Shown: positions 33,973 to 41,359, numbered from the stretch's first letter. The stretch: 64,000 nt of DNA from Streptomyces himastatinicus ATCC 53653 (GCF_000158915.1 NZ_GG657754.1:9058595-9122594); one strand, 5' to 3'. A program made the numbers and translations. The notes: a model not told the origin generated them from the letters alone.

Positions 33973-34752
33973 ATGGACCAGACCGAACTGCCCCTCGACC
34001 TGCCCGGCGGTACCGCGGGCGCCGGGGACGCACCGCACACCGCCCACGATGCCGTCCCCGCCCTCGCGGACCTGGACTGGCCCGCGCTGTACGCCCAGCT
34101 GAACGAGAACGGTGTGGCCCTCACCCCTCCGCTGCTCTCCCGCGCGCAGTGCGAGACGCTCATCGCCACCTTCGACGAACCCGCGCTGTTCCGCTCGACC
34201 GTGGTGATGCAGCGCTACGAGTTCGGCCGCGGTACCTACAAGTACTACGCCGACCCCGCCGCCGTACCGCTCGTCCAGACCCTGCGCGAGAAGCTGTACC
34301 CGCCGATGGCGTGGATGGCCAACCAGTGGGCGCCCCTGCTGAACGAACGCACCTTTCCCGCCGGCCTGGACGAACTGCTCGCCGAATGCGCGGACAACGG
34401 CCAGCGCCGGTCCACCCCGCTCATCCTCGACTACGGCCCCGGCGACTACGCCTGTCTGCACCAGGACATCTACGGGGACATCGTCTTTCCGCTCCAGATC
34501 GCCTTCATGCTCAACGAGCCCGGCCAGGACTTCACCGGCGGGGAGAACGTCTTCGTGGAACAGCGCCCCCGTTCCCAGTCCCGCGCCATCGTCCTCACCC
34601 CGCGCCTCGGCCAGGGCATGATCTTCCCCGTCCGCCACCGGCCCGCGCGGGGACCGCACGGCTACCGCCGCCACCCCATGCGGCACGGCACCAACGCCGT
34701 GGTCACGGGGCGCCGGACCACGCTCGGCGTCATCTTCCACAACGCCCGCTGA
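33973..34752 (+). CDS. 2OG-Fe(II) dioxygenase, linked to alkylation repair genes
   Basis: The 259-aa protein has a double-stranded beta-helix with candidate metal ligands HQD in YACLHQDIYGDIVFPLQ and the distal His in HPMRHGTNAV, followed by Arg residues (GRRTTLG) that could hold 2-oxoglutarate. It is clearly related to the protein encoded at 36278 (same FPLQ, PGxDFTGGE, EQRPRxQSR blocks) but is not AlkB itself. The N-terminal 35 residues are extra. It ends 1 bp before the stop of the convergent alkB. It may demethylate nucleic acid or protein, or modify a small molecule; substrate unknown. Confidence 0.8.
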   Translation: MDQTELPLDLPGGTAGAGDAPHTAHDAVPALADLDWPALYAQLNENGVALTPPLLSRAQCETLIATFDEPALFRSTVVMQRYEFGRGTYKYYADPAAVPLVQTLREKLYPPMAWMANQWAPLLNERTFPAGLDELLAECADNGQRRSTPLILDYGPGDYACLHQDIYGDIVFPLQIAFMLNEPGQDFTGGENVFVEQRPRSQSRAIVLTPRLGQGMIFPVRHRPARGPHGYRRHPMRHGTNAVVTGRRTTLGVIFHNAR

Positions 34753-34753
34753 G

Positions 34754-35413
34754 TCAGTCCGTGAGGCCGGTGACGCGCATGGTGATGTTCAGCCGCCCCG
34801 ACGCGAGCCCGGTGTCGGGGTCGGCGGTGCCCTCGTACACCTTGGGCACGCCGTGGTAGACGTACCGGGAGGGGCCGCCGAAGACGAACAGGTCGCCGGA
34901 GGCGAGTTCGATATCGGTGTAGGGCTTGGTGCGGGTCTCGGTGTTGCCGACGCGGAAGACGCAGGTGTCGCCGATGGACAGCGAGACGACCGGCGCCGAG
35001 GACCGCTCGTCCTTGTCCTGGTGCATGCCCAGCTTGGCCTGACCGTCATAGAAGTTGATCAGCGCGGTGTCCGGGGTGTAATCGGCCGCGCCCTGCGCGT
35101 CGCCGTAGGCGTCCAGCAGCGCGCGGCGGCCCAACTGGACCATCCAGTCCGGGAATGCGGCGACGCGCTCCCCGTTCACATCGTCGGCGTTGCGGGTGTA
35201 CTTGTACGGCTGCCAGTGCCAGCCGATGCACACCGTCTGCACCGACATGACGCCACCGCGCGGCAGGCGGGTGTGGCGGATGGGGACCGGACCGGTGGCC
35301 CAGGCGCGGCAGGCGGTGACGAGTTCGCGCTGCCGCTCCAGGGTGAGCCAGCCGGGCAGGTGCACCGCCCCGGGGGCGATCTCCATGGCGGGGCGGGGGA
35401 TCAGGGCGGTCAT
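34754..35413 (-). CDS. alkB: AlkB-family alpha-ketoglutarate-dependent DNA dealkylase
   Basis: The 219-aa AlkB protein has VHLPGWLTLERQRELV near the start, NFYDGQAKLGMHQDKDE with the HxD iron ligands, SRYVYHGVPKVYEG with the distal His, and RLNITMR with the two arginines that bind 2-oxoglutarate and substrate. It oxidatively removes alkyl groups from N1-methyladenine and N3-methylcytosine. It is the last gene of the operon that runs from 38095 to 34754; its ATG overlaps the preceding stop (35410-35413). Its place beside a diazo cluster suggests a self-protection role (inference). Confidence 0.93.
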   Translation of the reverse strand: MTALIPRPAMEIAPGAVHLPGWLTLERQRELVTACRAWATGPVPIRHTRLPRGGVMSVQTVCIGWHWQPYKYTRNADDVNGERVAAFPDWMVQLGRRALLDAYGDAQGAADYTPDTALINFYDGQAKLGMHQDKDERSSAPVVSLSIGDTCVFRVGNTETRTKPYTDIELASGDLFVFGGPSRYVYHGVPKVYEGTADPDTGLASGRLNITMRVTGLTD

Positions 35414-35973
35414 GCGGTGCTCCCGGGCGGCGGATAGGAGGTGACCCAGCGGTGGCGTACGGCCCAGGTGCCGCCCTCGGCGGTGGCACCGCGCAGGCCG
35501 TGCAGGGTGTCCGGCCCGGCCAGCGCGGGGAGGCGGGAGTCCCTGAGCGCGGCGAAGGCGACCGTGCGGGCCGGGTCCCAGTCGGTGGAGTGGCGCAGCC
35601 GGCGGGCCAGCTGGGCGAAGCCGAGCGGGGCCGCGGCCATGACCCAGGCGTCGGGCTCCTCGGCGGTCAGCCGACGCGCGGGGCGCAGCCAGGACGCGGC
35701 GCTCTCCGGCCAGTCCACCCTGGCGAGGACCTTCGCGCCGCGCGCCTTCCACGCTGCCGTAAAGGCGTCGGCGGCGGCGCGGGAGGCCGGGTCACGGCTG
35801 TGGCCGACGGCGACGGTCTCGATGCGGCTCCTCGCGGGGGTCAACAGGCCGATGAGGGCGTCGAGTTCGGCCGCGGTGTGCGGGGCGGGGCACGGCAGAT
35901 CGCCGTACGCGGCCAGTTCCTCCGCGGGGATCAGGGGCGATCCGGATGCCGGTGGTCCCGTGAGACTGCTCAT
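35410..35973 (-). CDS. Unknown protein within the alkylation-repair operon
   Basis: The 187-aa protein matches no family that I recognise. It is Ala/Arg/Leu-rich, cytosolic in character, with no signal peptide or membrane span. The middle (HSRDPASRAAADAFTAAWKARGAKVLARVDWP) looks like alternating helix and strand, distantly like a periplasmic-binding or receiver-type Rossmann fold. The end carries DTLHGLRGATAEGGTWAV. It has 4-bp overlaps with both neighbours (Ada zinc protein upstream at 35970, alkB downstream at 35410), so it is made together with repair enzymes. A repair-accessory role is plausible but unproved. Confidence 0.7.
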   Translation of the reverse strand: MSSLTGPPASGSPLIPAEELAAYGDLPCPAPHTAAELDALIGLLTPARSRIETVAVGHSRDPASRAAADAFTAAWKARGAKVLARVDWPESAASWLRPARRLTAEEPDAWVMAAAPLGFAQLARRLRHSTDWDPARTVAFAALRDSRLPALAGPDTLHGLRGATAEGGTWAVRHRWVTSYPPPGSTA

Positions 35974-36281
35974 GGTGTGGTGGTGTTCTCCCGGTCGGCT
36001 TTCCACAGGGCGTACTTCCCGGGCAGGCATACGGCGCACGGCCGGTATCCGGCGGCGATCGCGGTGGCCTCGTCCGTGAAGAACACCCGGTGTTTCACAT
36101 AGTGGCCGCGGGCGATGGCCCGCAGCGCGGAGGGGCAGTCCAGACGCCCGTAGAGCCGCATGCCCCGGTGTCCGCCGAGACGGCCCGGAGCGGCGCTGCG
36201 ATACGGCACCCCGTCGGCGCCGATCAGGGTGTGCGGGCGCTGCTCCGGGACCCGGGCGGAGTCGGCCGGGGCGGGCGTCAT
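35970..36281 (-). CDS. Stand-alone Ada-type zinc-domain protein
   Basis: The 103-aa protein is mostly an Ada N-terminal zinc module: LYGRLDCPSALRAIARGHY, then HRVFFTDEATAIAAGYRPCAVC. The position of Ada Cys38 is Gly here (YGRLDC against the family FCRPSC), so only three of four Ada cysteines are seen and the methyl acceptor is missing. No AraC domain follows. It overlaps both neighbours by 4 bp in the repair operon. It may bind metal or DNA as a partner of AlkB or the 2OG-Fe(II) oxygenase. The start MTPAPADSARV at 36281 is set by the ATGA overlap. Confidence 0.8.
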   Translation of the reverse strand: MTPAPADSARVPEQRPHTLIGADGVPYRSAAPGRLGGHRGMRLYGRLDCPSALRAIARGHYVKHRVFFTDEATAIAAGYRPCAVCLPGKYALWKADRENTTTP

Positions 36282-37015
36282 GCGGCGTCGTGGAAGACGA
36301 GGCCGAGGGTGTGGCGGTGTCCGGAGCGGACGGTGCTCACCCCGTGCCGCATGGGCCCGTTGGCCCAGCCGCGCTTGGAGGCCACGGGGCGGTCCCGGGT
36401 GGTGAAGATCAGCCCGTGGCCCTTGGGCAGGGTGGTGGACGATCCCCTCGACTGGGCGCGGGGGCGCTGCTCGGTCATGATGAACTCGCCGCCCGTGAAG
36501 TCCTCGCCGGGGGCGTCGAGGCCCACCACGACCTGGAGCGGGAAGAGCATCTCGCCGAACACGTCCCGGTGCAGGGCGTTCCAGTCGCCACGGCCGTAAC
36601 GCAGCAGGATCTGGGCGGACTTGGCCTGCCCCGCCTCGTGGCACATCGTCAGCCACTCCTCGAGGGTGTCGGGCCAGGGCGAGGGCCGGTTCAGTTTCTG
36701 GGCCCAGTCGCGGGCGATGGGCAGCAGCCGCGGATAGAACGCCTCGCGCAGCTCGCGGACCAGGTCCGGGAGGTCGTGGGTGAAGTAGCGGTACTGGCCC
36801 GAACCGAAGCGGTAGCGGGCCATGTCGATGGTCGTGCGGAAGCGTTCGGTCTCGTCGTACAGCCCGGCGATGCGGTGGCATTCGCCGGGGGTGAGGAGCG
36901 GCCCGGTGAGGGCGTGGCCGAACTCGCCCAGTTCGTCGGTGAGCGCGTCCCAGTCGTCCGCCGCGACGCGGTCGGCCACCTGGTCCTGCCTCGCGGAGCT
37001 GATGGTGTCGGTCAT
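36278..37015 (-). CDS. 2OG-Fe(II) dioxygenase (paralogue of the 33973 protein)
   Basis: The 245-aa protein has the HRD iron motif in WNALHRDVFGEMLFPLQ, GEDFTGGEFIMTEQRPRAQSR, and the distal His region GPMRHGVSTVRSGHRHTLG. It shares the full domain plan with the protein at 33973. It is co-translated with ogt on one side (ATGA, 37012-37015) and with the Ada zinc protein on the other (36278-36281). Position in a repair operon suggests an oxidative dealkylase different from AlkB, acting on DNA, RNA, nucleotide or protein; no direct evidence for a substrate. Confidence 0.82.
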   Translation of the reverse strand: MTDTISSARQDQVADRVAADDWDALTDELGEFGHALTGPLLTPGECHRIAGLYDETERFRTTIDMARYRFGSGQYRYFTHDLPDLVRELREAFYPRLLPIARDWAQKLNRPSPWPDTLEEWLTMCHEAGQAKSAQILLRYGRGDWNALHRDVFGEMLFPLQVVVGLDAPGEDFTGGEFIMTEQRPRAQSRGSSTTLPKGHGLIFTTRDRPVASKRGWANGPMRHGVSTVRSGHRHTLGLVFHDAA

Positions 37016-37542
37016 GAGGTGCCGTTCCTTTGCGGTGCCGCGGACTCGTGTACGTGCTCCAGGTCCAGCAGCTGTCGTTTGCGCTCCAGGCCACCGGCGT
37101 ATCCGGTCAGCGCGCCATTGGCGCCGATCACGCGGTGGCAGGGGCGGACGACCAGCAGCGGGTTGGCGCCGATCGCCGTGCCGACGGCGCGGACCGCGGC
37201 ACGCGGGGCGTCGATCCGGGCGGCGATCTCGCCGTAGCTGAGGGTCGTGCCGTAGGGGATGGACTCCAAGGACGTCCAGACGCGCTGCTGGAAGGCGCTG
37301 CCGCCGGTGACGTACTCGATGTCGAAGCGGGTCAGCTTGCCGTCGAAGTACGAGCGGAGCTGGCGCGTGATGTCGGCGAAGGCGTCCGCGTCCTCGGTCC
37401 AGCCGTCCTGGACGGCGGGGCGGCGCTTCTGGTCCGGCACCGACAGGGAGGCCAGTGCGGTGCCGCCCTTCGCGGTCGCCGACTCCTCGCCGACCAGGAG
37501 CAGTTCGCCCAGGGGGCTGTCCATCGTGGTGTAGACCGTCAT
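37012..37542 (-). CDS. ogt: Methylated-DNA--protein-cysteine methyltransferase (Ogt), copy 1 of tandem pair
   Basis: The 176-aa MGMT starts MTVYTTMDSPLGELLLVGEE and has FQQRVWTSLESIPYGTTLSYGEIAARIDAP with the arginine-finger helix and the acceptor site VVRPCHRVIGANGALTGYAGG. It is intact and about 60% similar by eye to the next gene, a tandem duplicate with later divergence. It repairs O6-alkylguanine and O4-alkylthymine by suicide transfer. Its stop overlaps the 2OG-Fe(II) oxygenase start. Several Ogt copies make sense for a suicide enzyme under heavy alkylation. Confidence 0.94.
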   Translation of the reverse strand: MTVYTTMDSPLGELLLVGEESATAKGGTALASLSVPDQKRRPAVQDGWTEDADAFADITRQLRSYFDGKLTRFDIEYVTGGSAFQQRVWTSLESIPYGTTLSYGEIAARIDAPRAAVRAVGTAIGANPLLVVRPCHRVIGANGALTGYAGGLERKRQLLDLEHVHESAAPQRNGTS

Positions 37543-37585
37543 CGGCCTCGTTCCTCCGGTGATTGGTCGGATGTGCCGGTGCGGG

Positions 37586-38095
37586 TCACATGAGGGTCGG
37601 CTGGAGCACGCCCTCGTGGGTGAGGAGCTGCACCTTGCGCTCGACCCCTCCGGCGTAACCGCGCATGGTCCCGTCCGCGCCGATCACCCGGTGGCAGGGC
37701 CGCACCAGCAGCAGCGGGTTCGCACCGATCGCCGTGCCCACGGCCTGGACCTGCCCACGGGGGACGCCCAGACCATCGGCGAGCTGTCCGTAGGTGGTCG
37801 AGGTGCCGTAGGGGATCTCCTCCAGCGCGTGCCATACGCGCTGCTGGAACTCCGTGCCGCCGCCGGGCGTGAACGGGATGTCGAAGGCGGTCAGCTTGCC
37901 GTCGAAGTACGCGCTCAGCTGCCGGGCGATCTCCACGAACCGGTCGGGTGCGTGGCGCCACTCGGGCCGTACGGCCGGGGCGTTCTTCTGCCCGGGCATG
38001 GACAGCGAGGTCAGGGTGACGGTGTCGTCCGGTGTCTCTTCGCCCACCAGGAGCAGTTCGCCCAGGGGGCTGTCCAGTGTGGTGTAGATGGTCAT
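37586..38095 (-). CDS. ogt: Methylated-DNA--protein-cysteine methyltransferase (Ogt), copy 2, first gene of operon
   Basis: The 169-aa MGMT starts MTIYTTLDSPLGELLLVGEE and has FQQRVWHALEEIPYGTSTTYGQLA and the acceptor site LVRPCHRVIGADGTMRGYAGG. The ATG at 38095 is preferred over an in-frame start further upstream, since the alignment with copy 1 begins there. It is the promoter-proximal gene of the six-gene repair operon ogt-ogt-2OGFe-AdaZn-unknown-alkB. A -35-like TTGACA at 38137-38132 and the 28-nt element at 38159 lie directly upstream. Confidence 0.94.
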   Translation of the reverse strand: MTIYTTLDSPLGELLLVGEETPDDTVTLTSLSMPGQKNAPAVRPEWRHAPDRFVEIARQLSAYFDGKLTAFDIPFTPGGGTEFQQRVWHALEEIPYGTSTTYGQLADGLGVPRGQVQAVGTAIGANPLLLVRPCHRVIGADGTMRGYAGGVERKVQLLTHEGVLQPTLM

Positions 38096-38131
38096 CGTCG
38101 TGCTCTCATCGCTCGTCCGCTGTGGCTTCAC

Positions 38132-38137
38132 TGTCAA
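38132..38137 (-). promoter_or_regulatory. -35-like TTGACA of the repair operon
   Basis: TTGACA on the minus strand, 37 bp before the first ogt ATG. The 28-nt element ends 21 bp upstream of it, the place where Ada-type activators sit. The matching -10 is weak (around AGCGAT, 17-19 nt on). Confidence 0.45.
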
Positions 38138-38158
38138 CGATGGGGGGTCGCGGCCGGG

Positions 38159-38186
38159 ATTGCTGGCGGTATTCGGACATTACGCT
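38159..38186. promoter_or_regulatory. Shared 28-nt element, candidate Ada-type operator (copy 2)
   Basis: The element starts ATTGCTGGCGGTATTCGG and ends CATTACGCT. It differs from the copy at 33912-33939 at only four positions. It lies 63 bp upstream of the first gene of the ogt/alkB operon. The two copies flank the repair island and are the only two seen. Binding by the Ada-AraC protein at 19430, or by the ancestor of the decayed gene next to it, is inferred. Confidence 0.65.
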
Positions 38187-38229
38187 GGGGTGCGGCGGCC
38201 CTGCATGGACAGCCACGTCGCCCCGCCGT

Positions 38230-38802
38230 CCAGGGGCCGACCGCGACGGCGCCCCGGCGAGGGTCGCGGTGAGCGTGCGCAGGCCGGGGCACCGGGAGAC
38301 CAGCGGGGCGAGCGCCGGGTCGGCGTCGAGATTCCGCTACGTCGCCGTGGTCAGGTCGCGCGGAGCGCTCAGATGCAGACGGCACCCCGGCCAGCCGTCC
38401 CCCGGGGACTCACTGACCTCGGCGCAGGGTGCGCCGGTAGATGCGCGCACCGCGCTCCCCGGTGAGCCGCTCGATGCCGTCGATGGCCCGGTTGCCGAGG
38501 TAGTCGAAGACCTCGGAGGCGGCGTACGGGCCCCGGCCCCCGCGGACGGCTGGGGGCGGGCGTAGGTCTGCCGGACGGTGTCGTTGAACTGCCGCACACA
38601 ACCCGGCCGCGAAGGCGATCTCGGCGGCCTGGATGTCCGTCGTCTCCAGCGGGATCCGCGCCACGGCGATGGCCCCGGCGCCCACCTCGGCGTTCAGCTG
38701 CCGTCGCACCTGCCGCGCGCGGTACCCCAGCCGCGCCGCCAGCCCGGCCACGCCCTCGCGGCCGCAGACCGCTGACCACCGGCCGGGGCCGCGCTCCCGC
38801 GC
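38230..38802 (-). pseudogene. Decayed Ada-AlkA (AraC domain plus 3-methyladenine glycosylase) remnant
   Basis: On the minus strand, residues from ~38766 read EGVAGLAARLGYRARQVRRQL and AAEIAFAAGL, the AraC helix-turn-helix of Ada proteins. The expected continuation RQFNDTVRQTYA is present, but in another frame (from ~38597), consistent with a small deletion near 38600. That frame goes on to CRLHLSAPRDLTTAT, hits TAG at 38339-38337, and resumes as NLDADPALAPLVSRCPGLR. These are pieces of the AlkA N-terminal domain of Ada-AlkA fusions. The zinc module and most of the glycosylase are gone. Two or more lesions make a sequencing error unlikely. It lies upstream of the repair operon it presumably once controlled. 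Confidence 0.75.
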
Positions 38803-38822
38803 TCAGCAGGCGCGGCGGGAGG

Positions 38823-39740
38823 TCACACCCGGTGGCGCGGGGCGCGGATCCCGTCGATGATGCGGGTCCAGTTGTCGCCGCCGTGCCCGTCGTCGATCGC
38901 GCGCCGGTAGTGCGCCTGAACGGCTTCCGGGAGCGCGAGGTCGAGGCCGAGCGACGCGCTGGTCTCCACGATGTGGTCGGACGTCGCACCCATCATCGTG
39001 ACGGTGCTGAGGGCGCCCGGATGTTCCCCGGCGTCCAGCGCGGCGCCGGGAGTCTCCTCGCCCGCCGCCACGATCGCGCTGACCGAGTCGGTGAGGGAGA
39101 GCAGCTCCGGCAGCACCTCCTGGGCCTTCATCCCCGCACTGCCCAGCATCGCCGTCGCGTGCATCAACCCGGACAGCGTGGTGAGGAACAGCGCGAGCTG
39201 CGCCTGGTACATCATCTGGGCGAGGCCCGGATCGTCGCCCAGATACTTCGGCGCGCCCAGCAGCGCCAACGCCGCCCGGTGGCGCTCCAGCGCCTCGTCG
39301 GGGCCGCTGTAGTAGATGTACGACGCCTCCGTGCCGACCATCGGCGCCGGGACCATGACCCCGCCGGTGAGGAACGTGGCGCCGTGGCCCGCCGCCCAGG
39401 CGCTCGCCTCGCGGGTCCGGTCGGGGGTGTCCGAGCTGAGGTTGACGAGCGTCCGCCCGGTGAGCGATCCGGCGGCGTCGCCCAGGATGTCGTACATCGC
39501 GCGGTAGTCGGTGAGGCTGAGAACCACCAGCTCGCTCGCCTCGACGGCGGCGGACGGGGTGGCCGCGAGCGTGGCGCCGTCGGCGACGACGCCGTCCGCC
39601 CGGCCGGCGGTGCGGTTCCAGACGGTGACCGGATGACCGGCGGCCAGCAGGGCGCGGGTCATGGCCTGGCCCATCGGGCCCAGCCCGAGGACGGTGACGG
39701 GGCTCATCTGCCCGGAGAATGGGGTGTGTTGTTCGTTCAC
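38823..39740 (-). CDS. NAD(P)-dependent oxidoreductase, imine-reductase/HIBADH-like
   Basis: The 305-aa protein has a Rossmann domain with VTVLGLGPMGQAMTRALLAAGHPVTVWNRT at its start and the all-helical C-terminal dimer domain of the 6-phosphogluconate/beta-hydroxyacid dehydrogenase family. Motifs LVNLSSDTPDRTREASAWA and GATFLTGGVMVPAPMVGTE match imine reductase-type members. It probably reduces an imine or keto acid. The annotated GTG at 39740 has GGAGAG too close; an ATG at 39707 is the alternative. It is divergent from an HxlR regulator with a palindromic site between. Confidence 0.82.
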   Translation of the reverse strand: MNEQHTPFSGQMSPVTVLGLGPMGQAMTRALLAAGHPVTVWNRTAGRADGVVADGATLAATPSAAVEASELVVLSLTDYRAMYDILGDAAGSLTGRTLVNLSSDTPDRTREASAWAAGHGATFLTGGVMVPAPMVGTEASYIYYSGPDEALERHRAALALLGAPKYLGDDPGLAQMMYQAQLALFLTTLSGLMHATAMLGSAGMKAQEVLPELLSLTDSVSAIVAAGEETPGAALDAGEHPGALSTVTMMGATSDHIVETSASLGLDLALPEAVQAHYRRAIDDGHGGDNWTRIIDGIRAPRHRV

Positions 39741-39773
39741 CTCTCCATGATCGGAGCGCCCCAGTACTCTCGG

Positions 39774-39800
39774 AAGTACCCACTAATTACTGCGGTACTT
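39774..39800. promoter_or_regulatory. AAGTACC-N13-GGTACTT operator
   Basis: A perfect 7-bp inverted repeat (39774-39780 and 39794-39800) in the space between the divergent oxidoreductase and hxlR genes, overlapping the likely promoters. HxlR proteins bind this kind of spaced palindrome. Probably the autoregulatory and target operator. Confidence 0.65.
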
Positions 39801-39826
39801 ACCTTTTTGTAAGGAGCGGCACGGCG

Positions 39827-40189
39827 ATGGCCAGGACTCCGAGAAGCGGTCCCTACATCTGCGGCATCGATGCCGCCCTCGACGTGGTGAGCGGCAAGTG
39901 GAAGGGGCTGATCCTCTGGGAGCTCGACGCCCACCGCGTACGCCGCTTCTCCGAACTCCGCCGCGGCCTGCCGGGCGTGACGGAGAAGATGCTGACCCAG
40001 CACCTGCGCGAGATGGAGAAGGACGGCCTCGTGCACCGCGAGGTCTACGCCGAGGTGCCGCCCCGCGTGGAGTACTCCCTGACCGAGCACGGGCACACCC
40101 TCAACCAGGCGCTCGGCCCCCTCGGCGCCTGGGGCACCCAGCGGATCCGCCGCGAAGGTTCCGAAGTAGTCGACGTGCCAGCACCCTGA
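39827..40189 (+). CDS. HxlR-family transcriptional regulator
   Basis: The 120-aa winged-helix protein has CGIDAALDVVSGKWKGLILWELDAHRVRRFSELRRGLPGVTEKMLTQHLREMEKDGLVHREVY in its parts, the whole HxlR core, and a short C-terminal dimer helix. The first conserved Cys (Cys13) could sense redox or electrophiles, as in some HxlR proteins. AAGGAG precedes the ATG at 39827. It is divergent from the imine-reductase-like gene and most likely its repressor. Confidence 0.9.
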   Translation: MARTPRSGPYICGIDAALDVVSGKWKGLILWELDAHRVRRFSELRRGLPGVTEKMLTQHLREMEKDGLVHREVYAEVPPRVEYSLTEHGHTLNQALGPLGAWGTQRIRREGSEVVDVPAP

Positions 40190-40306
40190 CGGAGCGCGCT
40201 GATGCGCGAGGCCGCCAAGAGCCTGTGGCTTCACGGACCCGACTGGGACGGCATCGCGACCGGCCTGGAGAGCCGGGCCGACGCCCTGGAATCCGGCTGA
40301 CACCCC

Positions 40307-40636
40307 CTAGGGGAGGTCGCGGCGGACCAGGGCCTGGTGGATCGGCTCCCCGGTGGTTCGGGCGTAGGCCAGCCGTTCCCGTACCTCGTGGAGTGTGCGG
40401 GGGCGGTAGCCGGGGCCTCCACAGCAGCTCTTGTGGAACCGCACCCCCGCGTGCAGCAGCACGGAGAGCACCCGCCACCCCGCCGTGTCCCGGCGGGGAG
40501 GCGGCGCGAAGGCGGACCCCACATGGATCATCGACCGTGCGCAGCGCGGGCACAGCCGGTCGTAGGCACCGAGGTAGGGCTGCTTGTACGACGCCCGGCA
40601 CGGCAGGCACACATACGAGGTCTTCGCGTGAGGCAT
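40307..40636 (-). CDS. Small zinc-ribbon protein of unknown function
   Basis: The 109-aa protein has CxxC-type pairs near the N-terminus (YVCLPCRASYKQ and RLCPRCARSM), a likely zinc ribbon, and a helical second half with CC in FHKSCCGGPGYRPR. No known function. Between its stop and hxlR lies ~115 bp with only a 28-codon open frame (40202-40288) that may be a gene fragment. It stands alone on the minus strand. Confidence 0.7.
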   Translation of the reverse strand: MPHAKTSYVCLPCRASYKQPYLGAYDRLCPRCARSMIHVGSAFAPPPRRDTAGWRVLSVLLHAGVRFHKSCCGGPGYRPRTLHEVRERLAYARTTGEPIHQALVRRDLP

Positions 40637-40705
40637 GCGCTCAGGCTAAATGCCCGAGTACTGGCGAGCGACGAGATTTCCGGGGCGCCACCGCGGGTTC
40701 GCCGT

Positions 40706-41359
40706 TCAGGGCGTGCGGCCGCGCGTGCGCCGGCGGTGGCCCCTGACGTCGGCGCGGGTGATGTGGCCCGTGGGGCGCTGGGACTCGCCGAGCCAGAGGT
40801 GGGGGACGTGGCTGCGGACCGCGTCGACCACCGGCGGCTGGTTGGGGGCGGTGAGGGTGACGCGGTGGCGCAGGCGGGGGAGGCCCGGGTGCAGGGGCTC
40901 CTCGTCGCGGACCAGGCCCCACAGGACCGGGTCGTCCCGGTCGATGGGGCCGTTGGGGTACAGCTCCAGGGAGTAGATCTTCCCGTTGCGCCCGAACTCG
41001 CTCCAGTAGAGGGCGATTCCGGCGAGGCCGTTCCAGGGGATGACGTTCCGGGCGTCCCCCTTTTCGAACCAGAGGCCCGTGTGGTCGATGAGGATCCGGC
41101 TGCGGCGGTTCGCCCAGAAGCCCACGAAGAGGATGACTCCGAGGACACCGAGGGCCACCATGAACGCGAGCCCCACGAACCCGCTGACGGTGGACTCTCC
41201 CTTCTGCTGCCCCGTGGCGACCAGGACGGCACCGAAGCTGCCGACACCGCCGATGGCCATGAGGACGATGGAGCAGGGGAGCCCGGTCATGGCGCTGCGG
41301 CGCCCGATGCGTATGACCGTGGCGTTCCGCGCGGGGGAGGGCGTGTGCGGCGACGACAT
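40706..41359 (-). CDS. Membrane protein with PH-like domain, unknown function
   Basis: The 217-aa protein has two membrane spans near the N-terminus (ALVGLPCSIVLMAIGGVG-like region ~residues 25-50 and LAFMVALGVLGVILFVGFW ~ 65-85). A soluble beta-rich part follows (ILIDHTGLWFEKGDARNVIPWNGLAGIALYWSE) that resembles bacterial PH domains. The basic tail RGHRRRTRGRTP is probably disordered. No operon partner. Confidence 0.7.
   Translation of the reverse strand: MSSPHTPSPARNATVIRIGRRSAMTGLPCSIVLMAIGGVGSFGAVLVATGQQKGESTVSGFVGLAFMVALGVLGVILFVGFWANRRSRILIDHTGLWFEKGDARNVIPWNGLAGIALYWSEFGRNGKIYSLELYPNGPIDRDDPVLWGLVRDEEPLHPGLPRLRHRVTLTAPNQPPVVDAVRSHVPHLWLGESQRPTGHITRADVRGHRRRTRGRTP

Noticed and set aside
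40202-40288. 28-codon open frame after hxlR
   Set aside because: Too short to call; might be the end of a lost gene, but nothing confirms this.
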